Shown one piece after another: positions 8,303-15,506 of a stretch of 24,173 nucleotides of DNA. The DNA is from a virus, in IMG/VR virus record IMGVR_UViG_3300028573_000054, positions 1-24,173 of that record. One strand, 5' to 3'. Made by a program: the position numbers and the translations under genes. Position 1 is the stretch's first letter. Every line of letters begins with the position of its first letter. A model generated the notes under the pieces. It did no database searches. It was not told the origin of the DNA and saw only the letters and a list, made by a program, of their open reading frames with translations.

Positions 8303-8404
8303 GGTCAGCCGAGCGGTTTCGCGCTGCCTGCGCCAAGCCTGGAAGCTCTTCCAGATGAAGATCGCGCAGGCCGTACCGACGAGGATTTTAAATATGGTGG
8401 TCAT
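8261..8404 (-). CDS. Micro-membrane protein antisense to the late operon, with MTPYGGM tail
   Basis: A 47-residue protein: one N-terminal membrane segment (IFKILVGTACAIFIW), a basic stretch (RRQRETARL), and a C-terminal KEVMTPYGGMDRL that repeats the tail of the ejection protein at 6225-8255. About three quarters of its codons end in G or C, clearly more than in the opposite-strand frame (about half). The start at 8404 is uncertain: no clear Shine-Dalgarno precedes it, and in-frame ATGs at 8428 and 8482 would give longer versions. It lies on the opposite strand in the only sizeable gap of the late operon. An alternative is a remnant of an inverted, divergent copy of the ejection gene 3' end. 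Confidence 0.55.
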   Translation of the reverse strand: MTTIFKILVGTACAIFIWKSFQAWRRQRETARLTKEVMTPYGGMDRL

Positions 8405-8460
8405 AGCAACCACTGTAATCCCGCCCATCACTGTACGCGCAACTGGATGGAGGGGATTCT

Positions 8461-10365
8461 GTGACCGCCACCTTCCTGGCACCGTACCCGGTCCAGAAGT
8501 TTTTTGACAATAACGGGGTTCCCCTTGCCTTTGGATTGCTGACGACCTACGCGGCTGGGACCAATACGCCGATTGCGACCTACGTTGATTCGACCGGGAT
8601 CACGACGAACACCAATCCGATCACGCTCAATTTCCGGGGGGAGTGTTCTCTTTGGCTCCTTCCAAACGTCGCCTACAAGCTCGCGCTCACCGATTCGGCC
8701 GGTAACGTCATTCCGGGGTGGCCGGTAGACAACATCGTCAACGCCGCCCTGATCAGCCTCTACGGCGGGGTCGATACCGGGACGGCGAACAACTATATCC
8801 TGAATTTCGCCTCTCCCGTTCCTCCGAACACCAACGGCCAGGTGGTCTACTGGTTGCCGTCGAACTCCAATACCGGCCCCTCGACCATCAATGTGAATGG
8901 AGGAGGGATCCAGCCCATCCTCAATCCCAATGGGACGCCTCTGGGGGCGAATCAGATTCTTTCCGGTCAGTTTGTCTCCATCATCGAGATCAACGGCATC
9001 TGGCAGCTCTACGGCGGTTCTGGCGTAGGTGTGAACGTCGGGACATTCGGGACCGAAGTACCGTTGCCGTCAGCCACGACGACCGATCTGGGGAGTGTAT
9101 CGGGGCACAATGTCCAGATCACTGGCACGACCACAATCACCTCTTTCGGGGCTTCCGCTCAGGTGGTGGCGCCGATCTACATCGGACGATTCACCGGCAC
9201 GCTCACCCTTACCAATTCCGCGAGCCTGATGTTGCCCGGTGGAAATAACATCAGTACAGCCAATGGGGATTCCTTCATCGCGGAGTACCTGGGCTCAAGC
9301 ATCTGGAAGGTTCTTTTCTATCAGTATGCCGCCGCCACCAGTGCGACCTCGGCGGTCAAAGCCTCCGATACTCAGCGCATATCCACCACGACACTCACGG
9401 CCGATCCTGATCTGCAACTGACCTTGCTCACGGGTCAATACGAGTACGAGCTCTTCATGCTCTTTGACTCGGTCACCGCCGCCGCCGGCTTCAAGTTCCA
9501 GTCGAACGGAACCGCTATCGATAGTCGCGGGACTTCCCCAGCCGGCGCCACGGGTCTGGTGAACGCCGCCGCCTACGGCCCCAAGCTCGAGTCCTTTGTG
9601 GGCGCGACATTGACCTACGCGACGGTAGGGACGGCGGCCAATAGTAATCAGGTCTCCTACAAAGGTTCGCTCCTGGTCAGTACGCCAGGGACTTTCGGAA
9701 TTCAGTGGGCCCAAGGCACTAGCACCGCGAGCAATACGACCTTGCGGGCGGGCTCCTATCTGACGGCCACTCTGCTGGCTCAGAAGACAAGCTCTAACGC
9801 CACGATCCGCATCTATACGACGCCTGGAACGGCGACGGAAACCATTCCGGTGGGTGTCACCAGCTGCACCATCGAGGTATTCGGCGGTCCGGCGGGCGGG
9901 GGCACGGGTTTCAACCTGGGCGGCGGTAGCAATTCCGCCGGCGGCGGCGGTGGCTCCGGTGCGTATTCCCGCACAACGGTCTCGGTCTCAGGTGCCGGGG
10001 GGCTGACCATGCAATACACCGTAGGTGCTGCTGGAGTGGCGTTGAACGCGGGTGGTCTGTCGCAAGTGGTCTCGGGCACCTTCTCCCTCACAACCGTGCT
10101 CGCCAATGGAGGTTCACCCGGGGTGGCGTCAACCTCGACCCATCCGGGCGCAGGAGGCGCGGGCGGGACTGCCTCGGGTGGGACGGTCAATACGAGCGGT
10201 AATGCGGGCACCAATGGTACACGCGGGTCCCCGGGAGTGGCAGGTCAAGGCGGCCCGGGTGTGCCCGGCATCAACTTCGGAGGCGCGTCCGGCGGGTTAG
10301 GGGGCACTGTGGGTGCCGCTCAATCCGGTACCGGTCCGGGCGCCATTGTCTTCTCCTACACCTAA
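8461..10365 (+). CDS. Tail fibre with Gly-rich receptor-binding tip
   Basis: A 634-residue protein. Residues 1-92 are a virion-anchor domain shared with the spike at 10371. Then come beta modules: ~195-290 (TTTDLGSVSG, TGTTTITSFG, IWKVLFYQ) and ~300-440 (TQRISTTTLTADPDLQLTL to YLTATLLAQ), types seen in many phage tail proteins. Residues ~447-634 are a glycine-rich domain (repeated GG, GGGGGSG, GTRGSPG) ending in GAIVFSYT, like Gly-rich phage adhesin tips. The GTG start is supported by GGAGGGG just upstream. Likely binds a host surface receptor. Confidence 0.8.
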   Translation: MTATFLAPYPVQKFFDNNGVPLAFGLLTTYAAGTNTPIATYVDSTGITTNTNPITLNFRGECSLWLLPNVAYKLALTDSAGNVIPGWPVDNIVNAALISLYGGVDTGTANNYILNFASPVPPNTNGQVVYWLPSNSNTGPSTINVNGGGIQPILNPNGTPLGANQILSGQFVSIIEINGIWQLYGGSGVGVNVGTFGTEVPLPSATTTDLGSVSGHNVQITGTTTITSFGASAQVVAPIYIGRFTGTLTLTNSASLMLPGGNNISTANGDSFIAEYLGSSIWKVLFYQYAAATSATSAVKASDTQRISTTTLTADPDLQLTLLTGQYEYELFMLFDSVTAAAGFKFQSNGTAIDSRGTSPAGATGLVNAAAYGPKLESFVGATLTYATVGTAANSNQVSYKGSLLVSTPGTFGIQWAQGTSTASNTTLRAGSYLTATLLAQKTSSNATIRIYTTPGTATETIPVGVTSCTIEVFGGPAGGGTGFNLGGGSNSAGGGGGSGAYSRTTVSVSGAGGLTMQYTVGAAGVALNAGGLSQVVSGTFSLTTVLANGGSPGVASTSTHPGAGGAGGTASGGTVNTSGNAGTNGTRGSPGVAGQGGPGVPGINFGGASGGLGGTVGAAQSGTGPGAIVFSYT

Positions 10366-10370
10366 TAATC

Positions 10371-12764
10371 ATGACAGCCCAACTCGCACCCACACCGGTT
10401 TTCAAGGCCTTCGACAACAACGGCTTGCCATTGGCATTTGGCATTCTCACGACCTATCAAGCGGGGACCCTACTAAAGCAGGCAACCTACGTTGATTCTA
10501 CCCAGACAACTCAGAATACCAATCCGATCATCCTGAATTTCAGGGGAGAGTGTGAGTTGTGGCTCGACCCGACACTCACCTATAAGTTCGCGCTCACAGA
10601 TCAGTTTGGCAATACTATCCCGGGTTGGCCGGTCGATGGCATCCAAGGTGGCTTCACACCGTCCGCGATTGCGGCATCCCTCATTCCGACACCGACCGAT
10701 ACATGGAATCTAGGCAGCCCCACCAATAGCTGGGCGCAGCTCTACCTGGGTGCCAATGCAGCGCCAGTATATGACTCGGTCACAGGTAACATCGGATACT
10801 ACGCGCGCACCGCCGCAGAGATCGCAGCCGGGGTGACGCCGGTGAACTATTCGTATGCGCCGGGGGATATCCGTAGATACGGTACGAATACAGCGCCTGG
10901 CACCACTGACATGACATCAGCCTTCCAGGCGGCAGCATCGTGCAATGCTGTCGTGGTCTTGAAGGCTGACACATACCTTGTGGCCAATGTCACTTTGACG
11001 CAATCTGTTTTATTTCAGGGTCAGGGTTTTGCAACCGTTATTCTGGACAAGGCCACGGCTCTGACTCACGGTACTTACTCGCAGAACATCTTTACAGCAA
11101 CTGCGTCTATAGACTCTATCGTTTTCAGGGATCTAACTTTGGATGGAGCGTGCGCAGGCCCTAGCAATGCGCTCGATAGTAGCGAAATAGCGATGGTGAA
11201 GATCACCAATACTTCCAATGTTACTTTCGAGCGAGTTAAGCTGACCCGCTATTGCGGGGCATTTGGAGGAACAGTCAAGGCTATCAGCGCCTCATTCTGG
11301 GAGGCGATCGTAGTTCAGAACGCTGCCAGGACCATTTTTCGCGACTGTCTATTTACAAACAACCACTATGAGATGGTGCTGATATGGAATGCGCCTGGCA
11401 GCAACAACGAAGTACTTATAGACGGTTGTTCTGAGATAAACACGGGTACCCCTGACTCGCACACATCCTTTGACTTAAATGGCGGGCACAACACCGTCGT
11501 CAATTGCCTATGGAGTAACACCGGACCTGACAGCCAGTTGAATTGCCAGGTCGCGCAAAGTATACGGGTCGCGAACTGTACTTTTCTAAGTATGCAGCCT
11601 GGAACAGCGGCACAATGCAACATAGGACAGGACACGTTCCCATTCAATTCTGATGTGTTGATAGAAAATAACTACTTCCTGAACGCTAACTCAGCGGCTA
11701 TTTCAGTCGGTTCAGGTAGCTCGATCATCATCCGCGGCAATGTCATAGACACTCCGGTTAACTACGGAATAAAACTGACCTCTGGTGTAACAAGTTTCGG
11801 TAATTATTCAATAGAATATCCGACCTCGGAAGGGTGGCCAGCTGCGGTATCAAGCGGTAGTAATTCTATTGTTATAGAGAATAATGTTATCAACGCTGTA
11901 TCGAACTCTGGCTCATTATCCAGCGGAATATTCCTGCATACGGTAACCGCCAATAGCGGTTACTGGTTCAAGGATGTGCTGATCAGCGGCAATACCGTCA
12001 CAGCGGGAGCGGCCCCCAATAACACTTTCTGGGGTCTGCGCCTGGATGACTTACAGGATCTCGTCATCCGAGACAATTGGCTTCAGTACACCCAGAATGG
12101 GATTAATTTTGAGACGCTCGTTCAGAACGCCAGGATCGAGGGAAACACCTTCAACGGTGTACCTCCGTCCACTAATAATGACATCCTCTGGAATGGCGCT
12201 TTCACCTCCAGCAACGTCAAGATCCGTAATAATCAGTTCAACCAGTATCCGGTTGGGCAAAACGGCACTGTCAACGTCTTCGCTGGGTCTGTATCTGGCT
12301 TGGATATCATCGACAATGTTGGTATTCATCCGACACTGCCTGTGCAGGGACCTGCGAATACCGCCTATGTGGCTTGGCAGACCAAAGGTGGCATTAGGAC
12401 TACGACAGCCGCGCCAAGCAGTGGAGACTACGCGCTGAACGATGTTGTTAAAAACGTTCCGACTGCAGCACAGCCAGGCGAGTACCTCTGCATCACCCCT
12501 GGTTCTTTCGGATCGGCTCTGACCTGCACTGCAAATGGGACCTTGGGCAACAATTTCTTCACCTGTAGCGCGGTAGCGCAGTTACATGTGGGTCAACACT
12601 TTACTGTTGCTGGCGCAGGAGTGGCCGCGGCTAACCTGACTTGTACTTGCGTCTATATAACCGGCTCAACTTTCTACGTCGATCAGGTGATATCCACATC
12701 TGTCAGTGGAGCCGCAATGACATTGGTCAATCCTGCCTTCGTTAAGTCTGCGAACTATACATGA
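10371..12764 (+). CDS. Tailspike, pectate-lyase-like right-handed beta-helix
   Basis: A 797-residue protein. Residues 1-93 are the same anchor domain as in the fibre (shared FDNNG-PLAFG-LTTY, ATYVDST, LNFRGEC, NTIPGWPVD). From ~165 (GDIRRYGTN-APGTTDMTSAFQAAA) it reads as a pectate-lyase-3/beta-helix entry followed by many short turns rich in Asn, such as IENNYF, IIRGNVID, IENNVIN, ISGNTV, IRDNWL, IEGNTF and IRNNQF, typical of spikes that bind or cleave surface polysaccharide. The last ~100 residues form a Thr/Val-rich beta domain. Base composition drops sharply in the helix (74 G+C of 180 at 11761-11940), a sign of horizontal exchange. Catalytic residues cannot be assigned by eye. Confidence 0.85.
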   Translation: MTAQLAPTPVFKAFDNNGLPLAFGILTTYQAGTLLKQATYVDSTQTTQNTNPIILNFRGECELWLDPTLTYKFALTDQFGNTIPGWPVDGIQGGFTPSAIAASLIPTPTDTWNLGSPTNSWAQLYLGANAAPVYDSVTGNIGYYARTAAEIAAGVTPVNYSYAPGDIRRYGTNTAPGTTDMTSAFQAAASCNAVVVLKADTYLVANVTLTQSVLFQGQGFATVILDKATALTHGTYSQNIFTATASIDSIVFRDLTLDGACAGPSNALDSSEIAMVKITNTSNVTFERVKLTRYCGAFGGTVKAISASFWEAIVVQNAARTIFRDCLFTNNHYEMVLIWNAPGSNNEVLIDGCSEINTGTPDSHTSFDLNGGHNTVVNCLWSNTGPDSQLNCQVAQSIRVANCTFLSMQPGTAAQCNIGQDTFPFNSDVLIENNYFLNANSAAISVGSGSSIIIRGNVIDTPVNYGIKLTSGVTSFGNYSIEYPTSEGWPAAVSSGSNSIVIENNVINAVSNSGSLSSGIFLHTVTANSGYWFKDVLISGNTVTAGAAPNNTFWGLRLDDLQDLVIRDNWLQYTQNGINFETLVQNARIEGNTFNGVPPSTNNDILWNGAFTSSNVKIRNNQFNQYPVGQNGTVNVFAGSVSGLDIIDNVGIHPTLPVQGPANTAYVAWQTKGGIRTTTAAPSSGDYALNDVVKNVPTAAQPGEYLCITPGSFGSALTCTANGTLGNNFFTCSAVAQLHVGQHFTVAGAGVAAANLTCTCVYITGSTFYVDQVISTSVSGAAMTLVNPAFVKSANYT

Positions 12765-12793
12765 GCCAACCTCAACATTCCTGGCTACCCTGA
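12761..12793 (+). other. Ten-codon micro-ORF bridging spike and lysis genes
   Basis: ATG overlaps the spike stop (ATGA). The ten-residue frame (MSQPQHSWLP) ends in a TGA that overlaps the ATG of the next gene (TGATG). The next gene has no clear ribosome binding site, so this could be a re-initiation bridge. It may also be chance. Confidence 0.3.
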
Positions 12794-13095
12794 TGGACGA
12801 CTCTGGACAATTCGACGTGCGCAGGTTACGCAGGTCTCCTAACTTCGGGACGTGGCTGACGATGATCGCCATGGGCGCGGGGCTCGTTGCGGCCTGGGCA
12901 ACCAATGGCAATCGCCTGGCGAACGTCGAGCAGCAGCAGACCGAGAATAAGGCCGAGGTGCAGAGAATGGAGGCGCACATCTCCTCCGATGACTCGCAAA
13001 TCGCAGTTCTCGCCACACGGCTTCAGGTGATTATCGAACAACTGGCAGAAGCCAATGCGAAGCTCGATAGGTTGGAAGAGGAGCGGCGTAAGTGA
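12793..13095 (+). CDS. Membrane-anchored coiled-coil lysis-cassette protein (i-spanin-like topology)
   Basis: A 100-residue protein: a basic N-terminus, one membrane segment (~residues 20-37, WLTMIAMGAGLVAAWAT), then a coiled coil to the end (ANVEQQQTENKAEVQRMEA, QLAEANAKLDRLEEERRK). It sits directly before the endolysin. N-in/C-out with a periplasmic coiled coil is the layout of Rz-type inner-membrane spanins. I saw no lipobox-bearing outer-membrane partner embedded in or after it, so the spanin role is an inference; a holin regulator is possible. Confidence 0.65.
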   Translation: MDDSGQFDVRRLRRSPNFGTWLTMIAMGAGLVAAWATNGNRLANVEQQQTENKAEVQRMEAHISSDDSQIAVLATRLQVIIEQLAEANAKLDRLEEERRK

Positions 13096-13535
13096 CCATG
13101 CTCTCGCCCCTCGGCCGCGCCATGATTCAGCACTTCGAGGATTACGCTTCTAAAGCGTATCGCAAATTCCCCAATGAGCCGTGGACCGCAGGGTGGGGAC
13201 ACACTGGCCCGGATGTCACGGAGAACACGGTCTGCACACCCGATGAGGCGGAAGAGTGGTTCAGCCAGGATATTCGGCATGCGGAGAGCGCGGTCGTCGC
13301 TTACACCGGAGTCCTGAGTCAGCATCAGTTCGATGCTTTGGTGTCCTTTGCATACAACGAGGGGATCGGAGCGTTCGCGCAATCCACGCTCCTGAGACTG
13401 CTCAATGCCCGCCAGATATCTCAGGCGGCGGATGAATTTTTGAAGTGGGACAACGTGGCTGGGAAGCCGAGCGCCGGTCTGCTGCGTCGTAGAACACTCG
13501 AGCGAGCTCTCTTTTTGGACGGGATCACTCTATGA
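13092..13535 (+). CDS. Endolysin, GH24 (T4/P22-type) lysozyme
   Basis: A 147-residue muramidase predicted to cleave the glycan backbone of peptidoglycan at lysis. The catalytic Glu is E16 (MIQHFE) and the substrate-loop signature is WTAGWGHTG (T32, H37). Later motifs QFDALVSFAYNEGIGAF, LRLLN and GLLRRRTLERALFL are family-typical. The position that is Asp in T4 lysozyme (E+9) reads Lys here (Y-R-K-F-P-N-E-P-W-T) with a one-residue shift, so the usual E-D-T triad is not evident. There is no signal peptide, so export would depend on the holin. ATGA-type overlaps on both sides. Confidence 0.88.
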   Translation: MTMLSPLGRAMIQHFEDYASKAYRKFPNEPWTAGWGHTGPDVTENTVCTPDEAEEWFSQDIRHAESAVVAYTGVLSQHQFDALVSFAYNEGIGAFAQSTLLRLLNARQISQAADEFLKWDNVAGKPSAGLLRRRTLERALFLDGITL

Positions 13536-14047
13536 ATTTCGGTCAAACCGCTAAATCCGTACTTGCCACGGTAGCTCCTCTCCTGGGAACAGCTCTCGGC
13601 GGCCCATTCGGCGGACTCGCCGGCAGCCTGCTCTCAAAAGCCCTCGGTACGAGCGATCCCAAGGCCATGGAGGCGGCGATCACCTCGACCGACCCAGACA
13701 TCCTCCTGAAGCTGAAACAGGCGGATAACGACTTCCAGGCGCAAATGAAGACCCTGGAGATCAGCGAGGAGAAGCTGTCCTTCGAAGATACGGCGAACGC
13801 TCGGGCCCGGGAAGTGGCGGTCAAGGACACCACGCCACGCAATCTCGCCTACCTCATCATCGGCTTCACAGGTCTGTGCATCGCCGCAACTCTTGCGGGT
13901 TGGACCAAGGTGGACTCAGCGCTCGCTGGTACGCTGATCGGCTACCTCGTAGCCGAGTGCCGCTCGACGCTAACTTATTACTTTGGATCCAGTCAGGGGA
14001 GTAGGGATAAAGATCAGGCGCTGGCGGATATCGCCAAACAAGCCTGA
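13532..14047 (+). CDS. Holin, three-TM (GTA holin-like)
   Basis: A 171-residue protein with an N-terminal hydrophobic Gly/Ala-rich segment (LATVAPLLGTALGGPFGGLA), a charged central helix (KLKQADNDFQAQMKTLE) and two C-terminal membrane segments (LAYLIIGFTGLCIAATLAGW and ALAGTLIGYLVAECRSTLTYYFG). This fits the 3TM holin family found beside endolysins and in gene-transfer-agent lysis. It overlaps the endolysin by ATGA. It ends 11 bases from the convergent minus-strand cluster and I see no hairpin terminator in that gap. Confidence 0.75.
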   Translation: MNFGQTAKSVLATVAPLLGTALGGPFGGLAGSLLSKALGTSDPKAMEAAITSTDPDILLKLKQADNDFQAQMKTLEISEEKLSFEDTANARAREVAVKDTTPRNLAYLIIGFTGLCIAATLAGWTKVDSALAGTLIGYLVAECRSTLTYYFGSSQGSRDKDQALADIAKQA

Positions 14048-14058
14048 GACCGTTTTTG

Positions 14059-14160
14059 TCATTGGGACAGCCATCGCCAAATAAGGCCAATGATAGTTCC
14101 TACAACGATCGCAGACGGTATTCCTACGGCAAAGAATCTATGCCAGCTTTTATTTGTCAT
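14059..14160 (-). CDS. 33-aa single-TM micropeptide B
   Basis: MTNKSWHRFF, a membrane segment (VGIPSAIVVGTIIGLIW) and a short RWLSQ end. Its ATG overlaps the stop of the preceding 33-aa gene (ATGA). It is the last gene of the minus-strand cluster, ending 11 bases from the holin gene. Function unknown. The longer frame running through this region from 14430 is not supported, because its upstream part is out of frame with the better small genes. Confidence 0.55.
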   Translation of the reverse strand: MTNKSWHRFFAVGIPSAIVVGTIIGLIWRWLSQ

Positions 14161-14258
14161 GGGCGCTTTCTGGTAGACCGAAGCATTACGAGAGTCATCC
14201 AGCCGCCCACACTCATCCCGAGACCGAAGGCGACGATTAGCCAATAGGCAGGAATCAT
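14157..14258 (-). CDS. 33-aa single-TM micropeptide A
   Basis: MIPAYWLIVAFGLGMSVGG, then a second hydrophobic patch and a basic end (RSTRKRP). This is a positive-inside pattern with the N-terminus outside, or a re-entrant segment. It overlaps micropeptide B by ATGA and is the same length. Small phage membrane proteins of this type exist in many early regions without known function; roles could include superinfection exclusion or lysis control. Confidence 0.55.
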   Translation of the reverse strand: MIPAYWLIVAFGLGMSVGGWMTLVMLRSTRKRP

Positions 14259-14273
14259 TCGATACCCGTTGAG

Positions 14274-14420
14274 TTATCGGCACGTCAGTCGACGCCACCG
14301 CAAGCGCATAAAGAACTTCCCTATCAGCGGCCATGAGCAGAGAGAAGCTAGCACCGGATGTGCTGCGTCGTATTCGTTCAGCGCGCTCATGGTTTGGTTG
14401 AATTTTTCCCGTTCTGACAT
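14274..14420 (-). CDS. 48-aa hypothetical protein
   Basis: Starts at an ATG preceded by AAAGGGTGA. The sequence begins MSEREKFNQTMSALNEYDAAHP, continues with a hydrophobic/aromatic patch (VLASLCSWPLIGKFFM) and ends very basic (RLRWRRLTCR). May associate with membrane or nucleic acid. The alternative frame here (part of a 123-codon reading frame) lacks a good start. Confidence 0.45.
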   Translation of the reverse strand: MSEREKFNQTMSALNEYDAAHPVLASLCSWPLIGKFFMRLRWRRLTCR

Positions 14421-14480
14421 CACAAGTCACCCTTTGGTTGATCTGGTCTATAGCCCTTCATCGTCGTCACGCATGTTCAT
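14420..14480 (-). other. Junction with micro-ORFs and a strong ribosome binding site
   Basis: After the 57-aa gene a strong TAGGAG site precedes an ATG opening only eight codons (MRDDDEGL). A second 13-codon frame (MKGYRPDQPKGDL) begins at 14461 and ends in TGATG with the next gene. One base lost would join the two, so this may be a decayed small gene or a coupling leader. Confidence 0.3.
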
Positions 14481-14650
14481 CTCCTATAGTTGATTGGTTT
14501 CCTCGGGCACTTCATCCCCAAGACATGGTAGATATCCGCGCCCTTGAAGCTGCAGTGTTCGCACGGCTTGATTCCGCGCTCCGCATAGAACTCGCGCGTT
14601 TCTCGTGCTAGGGAGCTTTTACCGTGTTGGCGTCCGGTGTAGACGAGCAT
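14477..14650 (-). CDS. 57-aa Cys-containing small protein
   Basis: Starts MLVYTGRQHGKSSLARETREF and contains CEHCSFKGADIYHVLGMKC, a C-x2-C with a later His and Cys that could bind one zinc. Its stop is just before a TAGGAG site for the following micro-ORF. It is not a recognised family. High third-position GC and tidy spacing to its neighbours support it as real. Confidence 0.5.
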   Translation of the reverse strand: MLVYTGRQHGKSSLARETREFYAERGIKPCEHCSFKGADIYHVLGMKCPRKPINYRR

Positions 14651-14677
14651 TACGAGTTATCCGATAGTTGGGTAAGG

Positions 14678-14899
14678 TCAGAAATTCTCGCTACAAAACG
14701 CGGCCCATTCTTCCGCTTTACGCTTAGCAGACTCCTCAGTGTCAATGACTCGACCTTCCCTGATTACGTCGAAAAATCGCACGAATTTCCCTTGGGCGTT
14801 TTTAACTCCCCACGCTATACACTTTGTGCGGCGTCCGGTGCCATTAACGCCGCCGCCAGGAGCGGTATCAGTAGCTGGTGCGACTGTGTAGGTATTCAC
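14678..14899 (-). CDS. 73-aa hypothetical protein
   Basis: GTG start with AGGTG a few bases upstream. Ala/Gly/Thr-rich N-terminus, then an alternating beta region (TKCIAWGVKNAQGKFVRFFDVIREG) and a charged helix ending AEEWAAFCSENF. Soluble, no recognised domain. Member of the operon downstream of the RHH-like gene. Confidence 0.55.
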   Translation of the reverse strand: MNTYTVAPATDTAPGGGVNGTGRRTKCIAWGVKNAQGKFVRFFDVIREGRVIDTEESAKRKAEEWAAFCSENF

Positions 14900-14919
14900 T
14901 TAACACCTAGTTGGTCAGG

Positions 14920-15252
14920 TCAGTAGGGCGTGTCAGTGAGGCCTTCCCACTCATCTTGTTCGCGCTCGATCACTTCCCTTTCCAGATCGTCGAATCTGCA
15001 TCCCGCAGCCTGAAGAGACGCACGGGTCATCTGTTCGACCTTCTTGACCCGACGGCTCATATGGAGCTTGTGAACCGCTGCCGCCGTGTCATCCACGGTC
15101 TCACCATCGGCCCAATACTCCTGCACGAGATCGTTGTAGCGCTGTTGCAGTTCATAGCCACATGAGCCCCAGCCGAAAGGGGCGGTATGCAAACGCTGCG
15201 CAACGAATTCGCGGAAGTTCGTTAGCGGGCACGTGTTTTGCGTTTGGTTCAT
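14920..15252 (-). CDS. 110-aa hypothetical protein
   Basis: ATG start in an ATGA overlap with the RHH-like gene, so the two are probably co-translated. Aromatic N-terminal part (FGWGSCGYELQQRYNDLVQEYW) and an acidic helical C-terminal part ending in TDTPY. Two other small proteins of this strand also end in Pro-Tyr. No recognised domain. Confidence 0.6.
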   Translation of the reverse strand: MNQTQNTCPLTNFREFVAQRLHTAPFGWGSCGYELQQRYNDLVQEYWADGETVDDTAAAVHKLHMSRRVKKVEQMTRASLQAAGCRFDDLEREVIEREQDEWEGLTDTPY

Positions 15253-15500
15253 GGATATTTACCCTTTTGGTTGACGGGTTTTCGTTTGCGCTTGTTCTCG
15301 CATTTGACGCATATGCAGCTTGGCATGTGAACTCCAACCGGGAGTCCCATCGCCAGGCGTCGCTTACCTAGACGGTCCGCGAGATCCCTGATCTGATCTG
15401 CATCGTTTGGATGTACCCATAATTCCAAGCGAGTTACACCAAGTCTCTTTCGGCGTATGCGCTCGGCCCGTTTACGTTCTGCTGCTGTTTTTCCGACCAT
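15249..15500 (-). CDS. Ribbon-helix-helix-like DNA-binding protein, probable regulator
   Basis: An 83-residue protein. A basic N-terminus (KTAAERKRAERIRRKR) precedes a short strand plus helix, GVTRLELWVHPNDADQIRDLADRL, written here in two parts: GVTRLELWVHP and NDADQIRDLADRL. This resembles the MetJ/Arc/CopG fold, where the strand contacts the major groove. A C-x-C-x2-C patch (SCICVKC) and a basic tail follow. The ATG lies immediately after a sigma70-type promoter with a palindrome in its spacer and has no Shine-Dalgarno site, so the mRNA is probably leaderless or nearly so. Autoregulation is an inference from position. Confidence 0.6.
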   Translation of the reverse strand: MVGKTAAERKRAERIRRKRLGVTRLELWVHPNDADQIRDLADRLGKRRLAMGLPVGVHMPSCICVKCENKRKRKPVNQKGKYP

Positions 15501-15506
15501 GGAAGT

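Noticed and set aside
8252-8464. Plus-strand 70-codon frame with GTGA overlaps at both ends, between ejection protein and fibre
   Set aside because: Overlaps look operon-like, but composition (His/Arg/Pro rich, about half of codons G/C-ended) fits a shadow of the better-supported minus-strand frame. Kept as an alternative.
8461-12764. Diversity-generating retroelement variable repeat in the adhesins
   Set aside because: No reverse transcriptase and no template/variable repeat pair seen in the window.
14048-14058. Rho-independent terminator between convergent holin and minus-strand genes
   Set aside because: Only a 4-base stem (TGTC/GACA) with misplaced T-run; not convincing on either strand.
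14059-14430. 123-codon minus-strand frame as one gene
   Set aside because: Only its last 33 codons look like a protein; the upstream part competes with better small frames that have starts and overlaps.
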